NCBI GenBank assembly: GCA_023664455.1
Contig: JAMPFM010000033.1
Coordinates: 1 to 32,000, forward strand
Length of the DNA: 32,000 nt
Source: Blautia sp.
Lineage (GTDB): Bacteria > Bacillota > Clostridia > Lachnospirales > Lachnospiraceae
Direction of reading: 5' to 3'
Shown: positions 1 to 7,568 of the stretch, piece after piece
Position numbering within the stretch: position 1 is the first letter of the stretch
How the letters are laid out: the number at the start of each line of letters is the position of its first letter
Notes under the pieces: generated by a model
What the model was told of the DNA's origin: nothing
Database searches by the model: none
What the model saw: only the letters and a program-made list of their open reading frames with translations
Position numbers and translations under genes: made by a program

Positions 1-360
1 ATAATGACTACCGAGTTAGAAGGGAGGATTCAGACTATGTGTAATTGGTCAGAGGTTATCATCGAAAAGTATATGGAAAAAGGCCTTGCGAAGGGTCTTG
101 AGCAAGGAATCGAACAAGGAATTGAGCAAGGAATCGAACAAGGAATCGAGCAGGGAATCGAACAGGGAATCGAACAGGGAATCAAGCAAGGAATCAAGCA
201 AGGAATCGAGCAAGGAATCGAGCAAGGAATCGAGAGGGAACGTTTAAGCAGCATTGAAAGAATGCTTAAAGCCAACGCGACAAAAGAACAGATTATTTCT
301 TTTGGTTATTCCGAAGAAGAATTTGCAAGAGTTGAAAACCTGCTGTGTGTAAATTCTTGA
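1..360 (+). CDS. C-terminal tail of Rpn-like (PD-(D/E)XK transposase-type) protein, partial
   Basis: The frame is open from the first base of the window, so this is the end of a gene that begins upstream. The visible part has a short polar lead-in, eleven copies of a four-residue Glu/Lys-Gln-Gly-Ile repeat, and a helical end containing SSIERMLKANATKEQIISFG. This architecture (charged Gly-Ile repeat, then a short helical tail with an 'ATKEQI' motif) is typical of the C-terminus of Rpn-family recombination-promoting nuclease/putative transposase proteins that are abundant in Lachnospiraceae. The nuclease domain itself is not in the window, so the family call rests on the tail only. An internal Met at position 4 could be misread as a start, but no good ribosome binding site can be seen there. 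Confidence 0.6.
   Translation: MMTTELEGRIQTMCNWSEVIIEKYMEKGLAKGLEQGIEQGIEQGIEQGIEQGIEQGIEQGIKQGIKQGIEQGIEQGIERERLSSIERMLKANATKEQIISFGYSEEEFARVENLLCVNS
100..231 (+). repeat. 12-bp tandem repeat x11 inside the Rpn-like gene
   Basis: Eleven head-to-tail 12-bp units of the form GAG/GAA/AAG-CAA/CAG-GGA-ATC/ATT encode (E/K)QGI. The units are in frame and differ only at synonymous positions and at two E-to-K changes. Copy number should change by slippage without breaking the frame. Confidence 0.95.
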
Positions 361-393
361 TACATTATGTCAAAAGCATATTGCTAAAGAACC

Positions 394-431
394 GAATCCC
401 CTAACTGTGAGGCAGCGCAGTTGAGGGATTC
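394..431. terminator. Hairpin between convergent genes
   Basis: GAATCCCCTAACTG (394-407) pairs with CAGTTGAGGGATTC (418-431) with two mismatched positions, followed by TTTC on the plus strand. It lies between the ends of two convergent genes, where a bidirectional terminator would be expected. The T tract is weak. Confidence 0.55.
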
Positions 432-475
432 TTTCATATCCAGCCTTTTCCCCTATTCGGTTTCATGCAAAGCAT

Positions 476-1771
476 TCAAATCACTACCGTAAACACACTC
501 CCGCCCCCCGCAGCGTCCGCAACCTCGATGCTGCCGCCGTGGGCTTTCATGATTTCATAGGCAATTGGCAGCCCTAATCCAAAATGCTCCTTGTCGCTTC
601 TCGATTTCTCTGCCCGGTAGAAACGGTCGAAGATTTTCTTTTTATCCTCGTCGGAAATCCCGATTCCGTTATCAGAGACGAATAGATAAAAATGTTCCCT
701 GCGGTAAGCGAGGGATAGCGATATTTCCCCATGTTTTGGCGTATAGCTGATGGCGTTATGGAGCAGGATGGAAAGTACCTGGCTGATTCTATCGGGATCT
801 GCGGGGCATGGCGGAAGGGCGCTTTCTGGGATATGGACGGACAGCGATATTTCTTTTTCTTTTGCCAGAGGTTCAAAAGCTTCGTAAGAGTTCATTAGAA
901 GCGTATCCAATTCTACCGGCTTTTTCTCAATCATGAGTTGATGATTGTCAGAGCCGGACAAAGTAAGCATATCGTTTACCAGGGCGGACATCCGTGCGCC
1001 TTCCGAAGCGATGGTTTTTAAGAATTTTTCCCGTTTTTCGGAAGGGGAAGTTTTGCAGCATTCCGCTGCCGATAAGATGACCGCCAGAGGGGTGCGCAGT
1101 TCATGGGACGCCGAGGCGATGAATTGATTCTGTTTCTGCTGACTTTCTATGATGGGCTTTAGCAGTTTTCCGGTAAAAATCCAGGAAAAGGCAGTAAGAA
1201 GCAGCACGGCGGCGAAGTCGATGAGTAGGAAACGCAGACGTTGTTCATTTATTTGCTTTTCTAAAGAAGATAAGGAAGAAAGAACCACGACTTCCAGCGG
1301 GGAAGAGGCTCTTTTCACATAAATAGTGCTTCCAAAATATTTCGTATTCGTAGAGGCGGAAGTAAATTCGTATTCCGTATGGTAAAAAGTATACATGCTG
1401 CTTAGCCAGGGGAGTGAGGAAGTGATTTCCAGTGTTCCGCGCGCCGCCAGGCTTTCTTCCAGAAGCGTATTTTTCTGGGAAGTTTCCACGCCACCCCTTA
1501 ATTGATTATAAAGAAACGGAATACCGTTATCCAGAAGGTAGAAACTATAATTTCCCTGAGACTCCATTTTGGACAGCCATTCCATAGAAATGACGGACTG
1601 CTGCTCTAAATTGGTAGTAATAGTATTGATATCATTCTGGAAAGCCTGGAATTGGTTGTCATAAAGCCCCGTTTCTGAAATATGCAGATAAAACAGGGAC
1701 ATGGTAATCATAATTACGGCAGTAATTCCCGTGCATAGCATGGTAAGTCGTATGTGTACTTTTCTAAACAT
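476..1771 (-). CDS. Membrane sensor histidine kinase (OmpR-partner class)
   Basis: A 431-residue two-component sensor. A first membrane helix (about residues 8-30) is followed by an extracytoplasmic sensor region of about 150 residues of no recognised type, and a second helix (about 181-200). The cytoplasmic kinase follows directly, with no clear HAMP: a HisKA box with the phospho-accepting His223 in SASHELRTPL, an N box with Asn339 (LLHNAISYTP), G1 DNGIGI (367-372) and G2 GLGLP (398-402). All catalytic motifs are intact. It starts 4 bp after the stop of the upstream response regulator, so the two are co-transcribed and probably translationally coupled. The signal sensed cannot be read from the sequence. 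The divergent solute-binding operon beyond the spacer is a possible but unproven target. Confidence 0.93.
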   Translation of the reverse strand: MFRKVHIRLTMLCTGITAVIMITMSLFYLHISETGLYDNQFQAFQNDINTITTNLEQQSVISMEWLSKMESQGNYSFYLLDNGIPFLYNQLRGGVETSQKNTLLEESLAARGTLEITSSLPWLSSMYTFYHTEYEFTSASTNTKYFGSTIYVKRASSPLEVVVLSSLSSLEKQINEQRLRFLLIDFAAVLLLTAFSWIFTGKLLKPIIESQQKQNQFIASASHELRTPLAVILSAAECCKTSPSEKREKFLKTIASEGARMSALVNDMLTLSGSDNHQLMIEKKPVELDTLLMNSYEAFEPLAKEKEISLSVHIPESALPPCPADPDRISQVLSILLHNAISYTPKHGEISLSLAYRREHFYLFVSDNGIGISDEDKKKIFDRFYRAEKSRSDKEHFGLGLPIAYEIMKAHGGSIEVADAAGGGSVFTVVI

Positions 1772-1775
1772 ATTT

Positions 1776-2450
1776 TTATTTCTCCTGAAGGCTGTAGCCT
1801 ACGCCCCGTATTGTTTTAATCTGTAGTCTGCTTCCGACGATACGCAGCCGTCTGCGCAAAAAATGAATATAGTTATCCAGATTGCCATCTTCCACGTCCC
1901 TGTCGGGACCCCAGACTTTTAAAAGAAGTGTCTGTCTGGGAAGGGTTTTGCCGCCCGAACGCAGGAAGGTTTCCAGAAGGGAAGCTTCCTTCTTAGAAAG
2001 TGTACAACTCCCGGAAGGACCGGATAAGATGCACTCCTGGATTTGCCAGGTCACATCGGCGAGAGTTAAAATGTCGGAATCTGTAAGAGCAGGGGGTCTT
2101 CTGGTCACACAGCGTATTCTGGCAAGCAGCTCCTCGAAGGCAAACGGTTTCACAAGATAATCGTCCGCCCCCAAATCCAGTCCCGTCACCTTATCAGACA
2201 ACGTGCCCAGCGCAGTAATGAGGATAATGGGCGCAGTAATTCCCTTTTTCCGCAAGGCAGTCAGTATCTGCGTGCCTTCCATGTAAGGCAGCATTCTATC
2301 AAGCAGAATGACGTCATAAATATTCTGTTCCCCATAAAACAAAGCCTCTTCCCCATCCAGACAAGAATCCACCAAAAACCCCGCAGTTTCTAGCTGATAA
2401 GTAAGGGCGTTGTTTAATTGTTTGTCGTCTTCTGCAAGTAAGATTCTCAT
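1776..2450 (-). CDS. OmpR/PhoB-family response regulator
   Basis: A 224-residue regulator with an N-terminal receiver domain (acidic pair in AEDD at residues 7-9, phospho-acceptor Asp51 in LLDRMLP, conserved Lys in LVKPF) and a C-terminal winged-helix DNA-binding domain ending in RRRLRIVGSRLQIKTIRGVGYSL, the usual OmpR wing. Length is normal for the family. The start is supported by AAAAAGGAG a few bases upstream of the ATG on the minus strand. It is the first gene of a two-gene operon with the kinase that follows 4 bp later. The phosphorylated regulator probably controls its own operon and perhaps nearby genes. No direct-repeat binding site was identified with confidence. Confidence 0.93.
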   Translation of the reverse strand: MRILLAEDDKQLNNALTYQLETAGFLVDSCLDGEEALFYGEQNIYDVILLDRMLPYMEGTQILTALRKKGITAPIILITALGTLSDKVTGLDLGADDYLVKPFAFEELLARIRCVTRRPPALTDSDILTLADVTWQIQECILSGPSGSCTLSKKEASLLETFLRSGGKTLPRQTLLLKVWGPDRDVEDGNLDNYIHFLRRRLRIVGSRLQIKTIRGVGYSLQEK

Positions 2451-2507
2451 GAGGGGCTCCTTTTTGTATGCAAGACTATTGAATAATATGTGAAACTAGA
2501 GGTTGTC

Positions 2508-2666
2508 GCAGCCGTCCGTTGCGCGGAAGATACAATCCAACGCAGGCACGCTCTCGCTACGGTTCAAACGCAGCGGTACTAAGTTCAAAAGCCGCGAGCG
2601 TCTTTTTCACTAAGTACCGGCGTTTTCACAGTACCTGCTTATGGATTGTATCTTCCACGCAACTAC
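2508..2666 (+). repeat. Nested-hairpin dispersed repeat, copy A
   Basis: A long imperfect palindrome in three tiers. The outer arms are TTGCGCGGAAGATACAATCC (from 2519) against GGATTGTATCTTCCACGCAA (to 2662). A middle stem pairs the AAACGCAGCGGTAC side with GTACCGGCGTTTT. A small inner hairpin AAAAGCCG..CGTCTTTT sits at the tip. An asymmetric conserved stretch GCACGCTCTCGCTACGGTTC lies between the outer and middle stems on the 5' side only. It is the same family and orientation as copy D at 19571. It lies just upstream of the minus-strand response regulator. Confidence 0.85.
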
Positions 2667-2877
2667 GTTTTAGAAACTGCATTTTATAATCAATTGTTTA
2701 TAAATTATTTATACCAATTATAACACTTTATTCTACCATAGAAATCTTTAATTATTCTCTAAACAGTTTCCCTCTAAATTACTTCTAAACCATTTCGCCC
2801 ATATTCTTATCCTAGAAAATTCATTCCCTATAACTCTAACCATCGCCCCCAATTCCTAACTCTTTCCCGCATGGAAT

Positions 2878-3025
2878 GTGGCAGGGCAGATAGAAAGCCC
2901 GCGAAGGTCCTCGAAAAACGTCGGCACTTAACGAAAAAGCCGTCTCACGGCTTTTGAGTTTAGTACCGCTGCGTTTTTCACGGAGCGAGAGCGTGCCTTC
3001 GCGGGCTTTCTATCTGTCCTGCCAC
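2878..3025 (-). repeat. Nested-hairpin dispersed repeat, copy B (divergent stems)
   Basis: The outer arms, 2878-2907 and 2996-3025, are 30 bp long and complementary with a single mismatch, but their sequence (GGCAGATAGAAAGCCCGCG type) is unrelated to the outer arms of copies A, C and D. Inside, the family core is present in reverse orientation (GTACCGCTGCGTTTTTCACG, then GAGCGAGAGCGTGCC), and the tip is a perfect 9-bp hairpin AAAAGCCGT-CTC-ACGGCTTTT. The outer stem is therefore conserved as structure and not as sequence. Confidence 0.85.
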
Positions 3026-3208
3026 CCCCGCGCGTCGCCAATATCCCCACCAGCCCCCCCGACAGTCTTCCCCCTATTATATCCTCGCAGCAGATATTCC
3101 GCCCTGATATTCCATCTCTCTCGAATAATTACAAGGCACCCCCACCTGCCCCCCATTTACCCATTTAGAGATTCCTTAGAGAAAGTTCTGCTATATTTAT
3201 ATCAAAAT

Positions 3209-3252
3209 CCACGCGCACAACGCGCAGAATCCATGCGCACGCCGCGCAGAAA
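3209..3252 (+). repeat. 22-bp tandem duplication in the 5' leader of the lipoprotein gene
   Basis: Two adjacent 22-bp units, CCACGCGCACAACGCGCAGAAT followed by a close variant, sit 14 bp upstream of the ATG at 3266. Each unit is GC-rich and partly self-complementary. TATATT at 3192-3197 could be a -10 box, but no good -35 is in place. Confidence 0.6.
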
Positions 3253-3265
3253 AGAGGTAAACGCA

Positions 3266-5632
3266 ATGAAACATAAAAAACTGGCAGCCTGGCTCTGCAT
3301 CCTTCTGATACTTATCACAACAGGCTGCGGAACCCAAAACCCAACGGAGACGACAGGAAATGCCGACGCCACAGGCGAAACCGGAACCCCTTCGCAGACA
3401 GGAAATGGGGACGCTAATCAGGGAGCGTCCGACGAACCCGTGGCAATGGGACGGTATGTGGAAAAAGTGACCGATTTATCCGACAGACTAAACGGAATGG
3501 TGGGCAACGGACTCTACAAACTAGCAGACGGCACTATCATTCTTACGGATGGCAGCTCCACACCGCTTCTGATATCTAAGGATAACGGAGAGACGTGGGA
3601 AGAGGATACGAGCCATACATGGCATATGAAAATGGTGGAAGAGCAAACCTATATTTCCGATCTCGTCATAGGCGCCGATAATACGGCAGCGGTCATTTAT
3701 AATGTGGAAGAAGGCGGATGGGAACCGGCGGGTAAGATTGTGAAGCCGGATGGTACAGAGATTTCCATTACGCCGCCGCCGACGGTTAGCGGCAGTTTCC
3801 CCTACAGCGCCGTGGTATCAGACGATGGACGGGTTTTTGTATGCGGCTTATCGGACTCCGGGCTTTATGAGGTAAAAGAGGACGGAACCTGCGAGCTAAT
3901 CGTTACGATACAGGGCAGCGTGCCGCAGTTGATGCAGTTTCAGGGAAATCTGCTGATTATGGATGGGTATGACTATAAGGCGCCCCTGCTTTACGATATC
4001 GAAAAACGGGAATTTATCGAGGATGAAGTGCTGGCGGACTTCATACAGGAAAATTACCCGGATGGGAATATGTATGGTGATGCATGGTATGACATGTATT
4101 TCTTTCCGGGGGAAGAAAACGTGCTCTATCTGGCGGGCAAAAAAGGTCTGCATAGGCATGTCATAGGCGGCAGCGCCATAGAACAGGTGATAGATGGGAA
4201 CCTTTGCACCTTCAACAATCCAAGCTACCGGATAGGAAGTATCATCATGTTGGAAAACAATGAGTTTCTTGCCATATTCAGTGGTTCCAGGCTGGTGCAT
4301 TTCGTGTATGACCCGGATATGCCTACCGTACCGGATGAAAGGCTAAAGGTATATAGCTTGAAAGATAACGATACCATACGTCAGGCAGTTTCTTTATATC
4401 AGATTGCCAACCCGGAAGTTTTCGTAGAATATGAAGCGGCGATAGGGGAAGGCAGCTCCATGACGCGGGATGATGCGTTAAAGGCGCTGAATACCAAGAT
4501 TATGGCAGGGGAAGGGCCGGATGTTCTGATTCTGGATGAAATGCCTTTGGATTCTTATGAGGAAAAAGGGATGCTTCTGGATCTGAGCGAACTCCTAAGC
4601 AGCTTAGACGGTGAAGATGCGTTGTTTGGGAATGTGGTAGACGCCATGAAGAGCGGGGACAATGTCTATGCGATGCCCTGCGAGATACAGGTGCCCTTTG
4701 TTGCAGGGAAAGAGCAATATATTAGTGGTATGAAGGATTTAAAAGGCATTGCCGACGCCATCGTGAAGATGCGTGAAGATAATCCCGGACAGGATTTGCT
4801 GCAGTTGGGTACAGAAAAAGGAATTATGCGCTTTTACGCAATGGCATGTGCTCCGGCGTGGATGACGGATGGCGGTGAGATAGACAAGGCTGCCATAACA
4901 GAATTTCTGGAACAGACGAAAAGGATTTACGACGCCGAGATGGAAGGGCTTCCAGAGCAGATGAAAGAGTGGCTGCTTATGATGAATGATAATTGGATGG
5001 AAAGCTTTGGGGAACTTTACGACGATTCAAAGTATCTGCGGACACGCGCCCGCGCGATGGGTTATGTTTACGGTGAGACGAGTATCTTGTCGGGTGCGTT
5101 AGACGACCGCAATAGTTATATGGAAATGCATTCTGTAAAGAGGGTGGAAGGGTTTGAGGATACAGTATGGTCCATCATGCACGGACAGAGTGATAACGTA
5201 TTCTGCACCCAGACGCTTTTAGGAATCAGTGCGGCGTCCCAGAGTGTGGATTTGGCGCAAGATTTTATAAGATTGTGCCTTGGAAAAGAGAACCAAAGTA
5301 GTCTGTTTAATGGTCTGCCGGTGAATCAGGCGGCGTTTGATGAAATTTTCGTACTGGATACAAAGCTGGCGGATGGAGAAGGCGCGTATTCTTGGGCAAG
5401 CTCCGGCGGCCCGGACGGAATAACCCAATCCTTCGTTGCTTACTGGGTAGATGAAGAGCAGGCCGCAGAATTGAAGGACTGCATAAAGACGCTGGATACA
5501 GCCTATATAGAAGACGCCGTGCTGGAAAATGCCGTATACGAGGAAGGTATCAATTATTTCCAAGGCAAACAGAGTCTGGAAGAAGCCGTGACTGCGATAG
5601 AGAAAAAAATCGCGCTTTATCTGGCGGAATAG
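3266..5632 (+). CDS. Lipoprotein: propeller-like domain fused to ABC sugar solute-binding protein
   Basis: 788 residues from the ATG at 3266, chosen because a lipoprotein signal begins there (KHKKLAAWLCILLILITTGC, lipobox Cys21) and AAAGAGG precedes it. The frame is open further upstream but looks non-coding. After a Thr/Gly/Asn-rich linker, residues about 60-390 contain a beta-propeller-like part with one BNR-type motif (SKDNGETWEED). From about residue 400 the protein reads as a family-1 extracellular solute-binding protein (IMAGEGPDVLILDE, then CEIQVPFVAGK, and a C-terminal helical domain). An ordinary binding protein of this class has about 400-450 residues, so this is a fusion. Two permease genes follow 9 bp later. 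The substrate is probably an oligosaccharide, but its identity is not visible. Confidence 0.85.
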   Translation: MKHKKLAAWLCILLILITTGCGTQNPTETTGNADATGETGTPSQTGNGDANQGASDEPVAMGRYVEKVTDLSDRLNGMVGNGLYKLADGTIILTDGSSTPLLISKDNGETWEEDTSHTWHMKMVEEQTYISDLVIGADNTAAVIYNVEEGGWEPAGKIVKPDGTEISITPPPTVSGSFPYSAVVSDDGRVFVCGLSDSGLYEVKEDGTCELIVTIQGSVPQLMQFQGNLLIMDGYDYKAPLLYDIEKREFIEDEVLADFIQENYPDGNMYGDAWYDMYFFPGEENVLYLAGKKGLHRHVIGGSAIEQVIDGNLCTFNNPSYRIGSIIMLENNEFLAIFSGSRLVHFVYDPDMPTVPDERLKVYSLKDNDTIRQAVSLYQIANPEVFVEYEAAIGEGSSMTRDDALKALNTKIMAGEGPDVLILDEMPLDSYEEKGMLLDLSELLSSLDGEDALFGNVVDAMKSGDNVYAMPCEIQVPFVAGKEQYISGMKDLKGIADAIVKMREDNPGQDLLQLGTEKGIMRFYAMACAPAWMTDGGEIDKAAITEFLEQTKRIYDAEMEGLPEQMKEWLLMMNDNWMESFGELYDDSKYLRTRARAMGYVYGETSILSGALDDRNSYMEMHSVKRVEGFEDTVWSIMHGQSDNVFCTQTLLGISAASQSVDLAQDFIRLCLGKENQSSLFNGLPVNQAAFDEIFVLDTKLADGEGAYSWASSGGPDGITQSFVAYWVDEEQAAELKDCIKTLDTAYIEDAVLENAVYEEGINYFQGKQSLEEAVTAIEKKIALYLAE

Positions 5633-5641
5633 GCGGACGAA

Positions 5642-6508
5642 ATGAACGAAATCAAAAGGCTGCGAATGTTTTTACTTTTCATGGCGCCTAGCCTGGCGGG
5701 GGTATTGTTCTTTGTGCTGCTTCCCTTTCTAGATGTGTTCAAGCGTTCGTTTACGACGGCGGTGACGGGGCAGTTTAACGGCATACAGAATTTTCAAACA
5801 ATTTTTACCAATCAGGCGTTTGTGCTGGCGGTGGGCAATACCATTCGCTTCACCGTCGTCTGCATTCCGCTGCTGGTAGTACTAGGGCTTCTGATTGCGC
5901 TGCCTTTAAGCGGATTGCGGGACGGGGGTTTTATCAAGTCCTTATATCTGTTACCGATGGCGATGCCCACGGCGACCGTTGTTATCGTATGGAAAATGTT
6001 TTTTTACAAGCAGGGCTTCCTGAATCTGTTTCTGACATGGCTGGGGGAAAATACCGGGCTATGGGGCGAAGTACATACGGATTACATGGGAAGCGGTGCA
6101 GCGTTCTGGGTGCTGGTGTTCAGCTATCTTTGGAAAAATACGGGATACACGGTAGTGCTATGGCTTGCCGGTATCCTGGGGATTTCCAAAGAGCTGCTGG
6201 AAGCGGCGAGCGTGGACGGCGCCACAAAGCGACAGATTTTTTTCCGAATTATGCTGCCCAATCTGAAAGGAAGCCTCTATACGATTGTGATACTATCTTT
6301 TTTAAACTCTTTTAAAATATACCGGGAAGCCTATCTGGTGGCGGGGGCGTATCCCGACCAAAGCATCTACCTGCTGCAGCATTTGTTCAATAACTGGTTC
6401 GTCAATCTGGACTTTGATAAAATGGCGGCGGCGACCGTCTGCGTGGGCGGGTTTCTGTTTGTCGTGATTATGCTGCTGCAGCGCTTGTGGGATAGGCAGG
6501 AGACGTAA
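5642..6508 (+). CDS. ABC sugar permease, MalF/UgpA type
   Basis: A 288-residue inner-membrane permease with about six hydrophobic segments and the cytoplasmic EAA loop EAASVDGATKRQIFFRIMLP, which docks to the ATPase. It begins 9 bp after the binding protein gene and ends 2 bp before the second permease, so the three are clearly one transcript. It belongs to the CUT1 carbohydrate importer class. No ATPase gene is present in the operon. In many Firmicutes such importers use a shared MsmK-like ATPase encoded elsewhere, which is the likely case here. Confidence 0.93.
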   Translation: MNEIKRLRMFLLFMAPSLAGVLFFVLLPFLDVFKRSFTTAVTGQFNGIQNFQTIFTNQAFVLAVGNTIRFTVVCIPLLVVLGLLIALPLSGLRDGGFIKSLYLLPMAMPTATVVIVWKMFFYKQGFLNLFLTWLGENTGLWGEVHTDYMGSGAAFWVLVFSYLWKNTGYTVVLWLAGILGISKELLEAASVDGATKRQIFFRIMLPNLKGSLYTIVILSFLNSFKIYREAYLVAGAYPDQSIYLLQHLFNNWFVNLDFDKMAAATVCVGGFLFVVIMLLQRLWDRQET

Positions 6509-6510
6509 TA

Positions 6511-7392
6511 ATGGAATTAGAAAATCTCAGAATCAAATTCAATAAGACCATCATCAAAGAATCCATCATAAAAGCACTGCTCCTGCTGCCCACCGTTTTC
6601 GTCTGTCTGCCCATCTTGCTGCTGGTGACGGGCTCGGTGATGGGAAGCGGGGAACTGCGTCAGTACCTCGCCCCCATTTTTGCAGAGAGACCGGAGTATA
6701 TCGGCTGGAAACTGATACCGGATTATCCGACTTTTTCCCACTACGGAAGATTGCTTTTTATGACGCCGCAGTTTTTCATATTGTTCTGGAACTCTGTGAA
6801 GATGACGGGAGCGATTCTGATAGGGCAGCTTCTCGTGGGCGTACCGGCGGCGTGGGCATTCGCGGTATATAAGGTAAAAGGCAGCAGGCTTCTTTTTGTA
6901 TCGTATGTGACGTTGATGCTTCTGCCTTTTCAGGTCACGATGCTGTCGAGTTACATCGTCTTAAACAAGCTGACTTTGTTAAATACTTATCAAGCAGTGA
7001 TTTTGCCGGCGGTGTTTTCCACGTTTCCGGTTTTCTTATCTTACGGCGGCTTTCGGGCGGTTCCGGCGCAGCTCTTGGAAGCGGCGCGGATTGACGGCGC
7101 GGGGGAGTTTTACATTTTCCGCAAGATAGGGCTGCCGCTTGGAAAAAGCGGGCTTTTGTCTGCGATGGTACTGGGCTTTTTGGAGTATTGGAATATGATG
7201 GAGCAGCCGATGGCGTTTCTGGAAGATAAGGCGCTTTGGCCACTGTCTCTCTATTTGCCGGAAATTACCTGGGCGCAGGCGGGATACGCTTTTGCCGCTT
7301 CCATCATTACGCTGATTCCAGCAGTGTTTGTATTCGTCTGGGGACAGGATTATCTGGAGCAGGGGATTATTTTTTCCGGCTTGAAGGAATAG
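6511..7392 (+). CDS. ABC sugar permease, MalG/UgpE type
   Basis: A 293-residue partner permease with an N-terminal membrane segment (ALLLLPTVFVCLPILLLVTG), further membrane spans and the EAA loop LEAARIDGAGEFYIFRKIGLP. It forms a heterodimeric channel with the preceding MalF-type protein. The gene starts 2 bp after the previous stop. Its C-terminus is followed at once by a 39-bp tandem repeat and then the adaptor gene. Confidence 0.93.
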   Translation: MELENLRIKFNKTIIKESIIKALLLLPTVFVCLPILLLVTGSVMGSGELRQYLAPIFAERPEYIGWKLIPDYPTFSHYGRLLFMTPQFFILFWNSVKMTGAILIGQLLVGVPAAWAFAVYKVKGSRLLFVSYVTLMLLPFQVTMLSSYIVLNKLTLLNTYQAVILPAVFSTFPVFLSYGGFRAVPAQLLEAARIDGAGEFYIFRKIGLPLGKSGLLSAMVLGFLEYWNMMEQPMAFLEDKALWPLSLYLPEITWAQAGYAFAASIITLIPAVFVFVWGQDYLEQGIIFSGLKE

Positions 7393-7394
7393 CG

Positions 7395-7505
7395 GCGGAA
7401 TGGGAGCGTAGACAATGCTAAGTGGATATAGAGGCGGAATAGGAGCGTGGACAGCGCTGAGTGGATGTAGAGACAGAATAGGAGCGTGGACAGCGCTAAA
7501 TGGAT
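7395..7505 (+). repeat. 39-bp direct tandem repeat (about 3 copies)
   Basis: Units begin at 7395, 7434 and 7473, each reading roughly (G/A)CGGAATRGGAGCGTRGAC, then ARYGCTRAGTGGAT. They differ by a few substitutions and fill the junction between the permease stop and the ribosome binding site of the adaptor gene. The sequence is unrelated to the tandem repeats at 17288 and 20275, but the period and setting are alike. Confidence 0.85.
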
Positions 7506-7568
7506 TAGGAAAAATCGAGCCGTAAACAGGTTTAACGGATCTTGAAAACTGCGGCGGGAGGTTTGGAA

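Larger units (their letters stand above)
2451..3265. other. Gene-poor spacer with two hairpin repeats and a pyrimidine-rich plus strand
   Basis: No convincing gene lies in this 815-bp divergent spacer. It holds two members of the dispersed nested-hairpin repeat family (2508-2666 and 2878-3025), an AT-rich stretch around 2680-2730 that could hold promoters, a strongly pyrimidine-rich plus strand from about 2750 to 2870 and again from 3020 to 3165, and a 22-bp tandem duplication just before the next gene. The pyrimidine bias means the minus strand is purine-rich, as transcribed strands are in the rest of the window. This could be a decayed minus-strand gene or leader. A long open frame runs from 2954 into the lipoprotein gene, but its first 104 codons cross a hairpin repeat and lack coding character. 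Confidence 0.6.

Noticed and set aside
30-275. Open frame on the minus strand rich in Ile-Pro-Cys-Ser repeats
   Set aside because: It is the complement of the 12-bp repeat in the Rpn-like gene and has no independent start signals.
2954-3265. 104-codon upstream extension of the solute-binding lipoprotein
   Set aside because: It begins inside hairpin copy B and crosses C-rich non-coding sequence. A proper lipoprotein signal and ribosome binding site occur at 3266.
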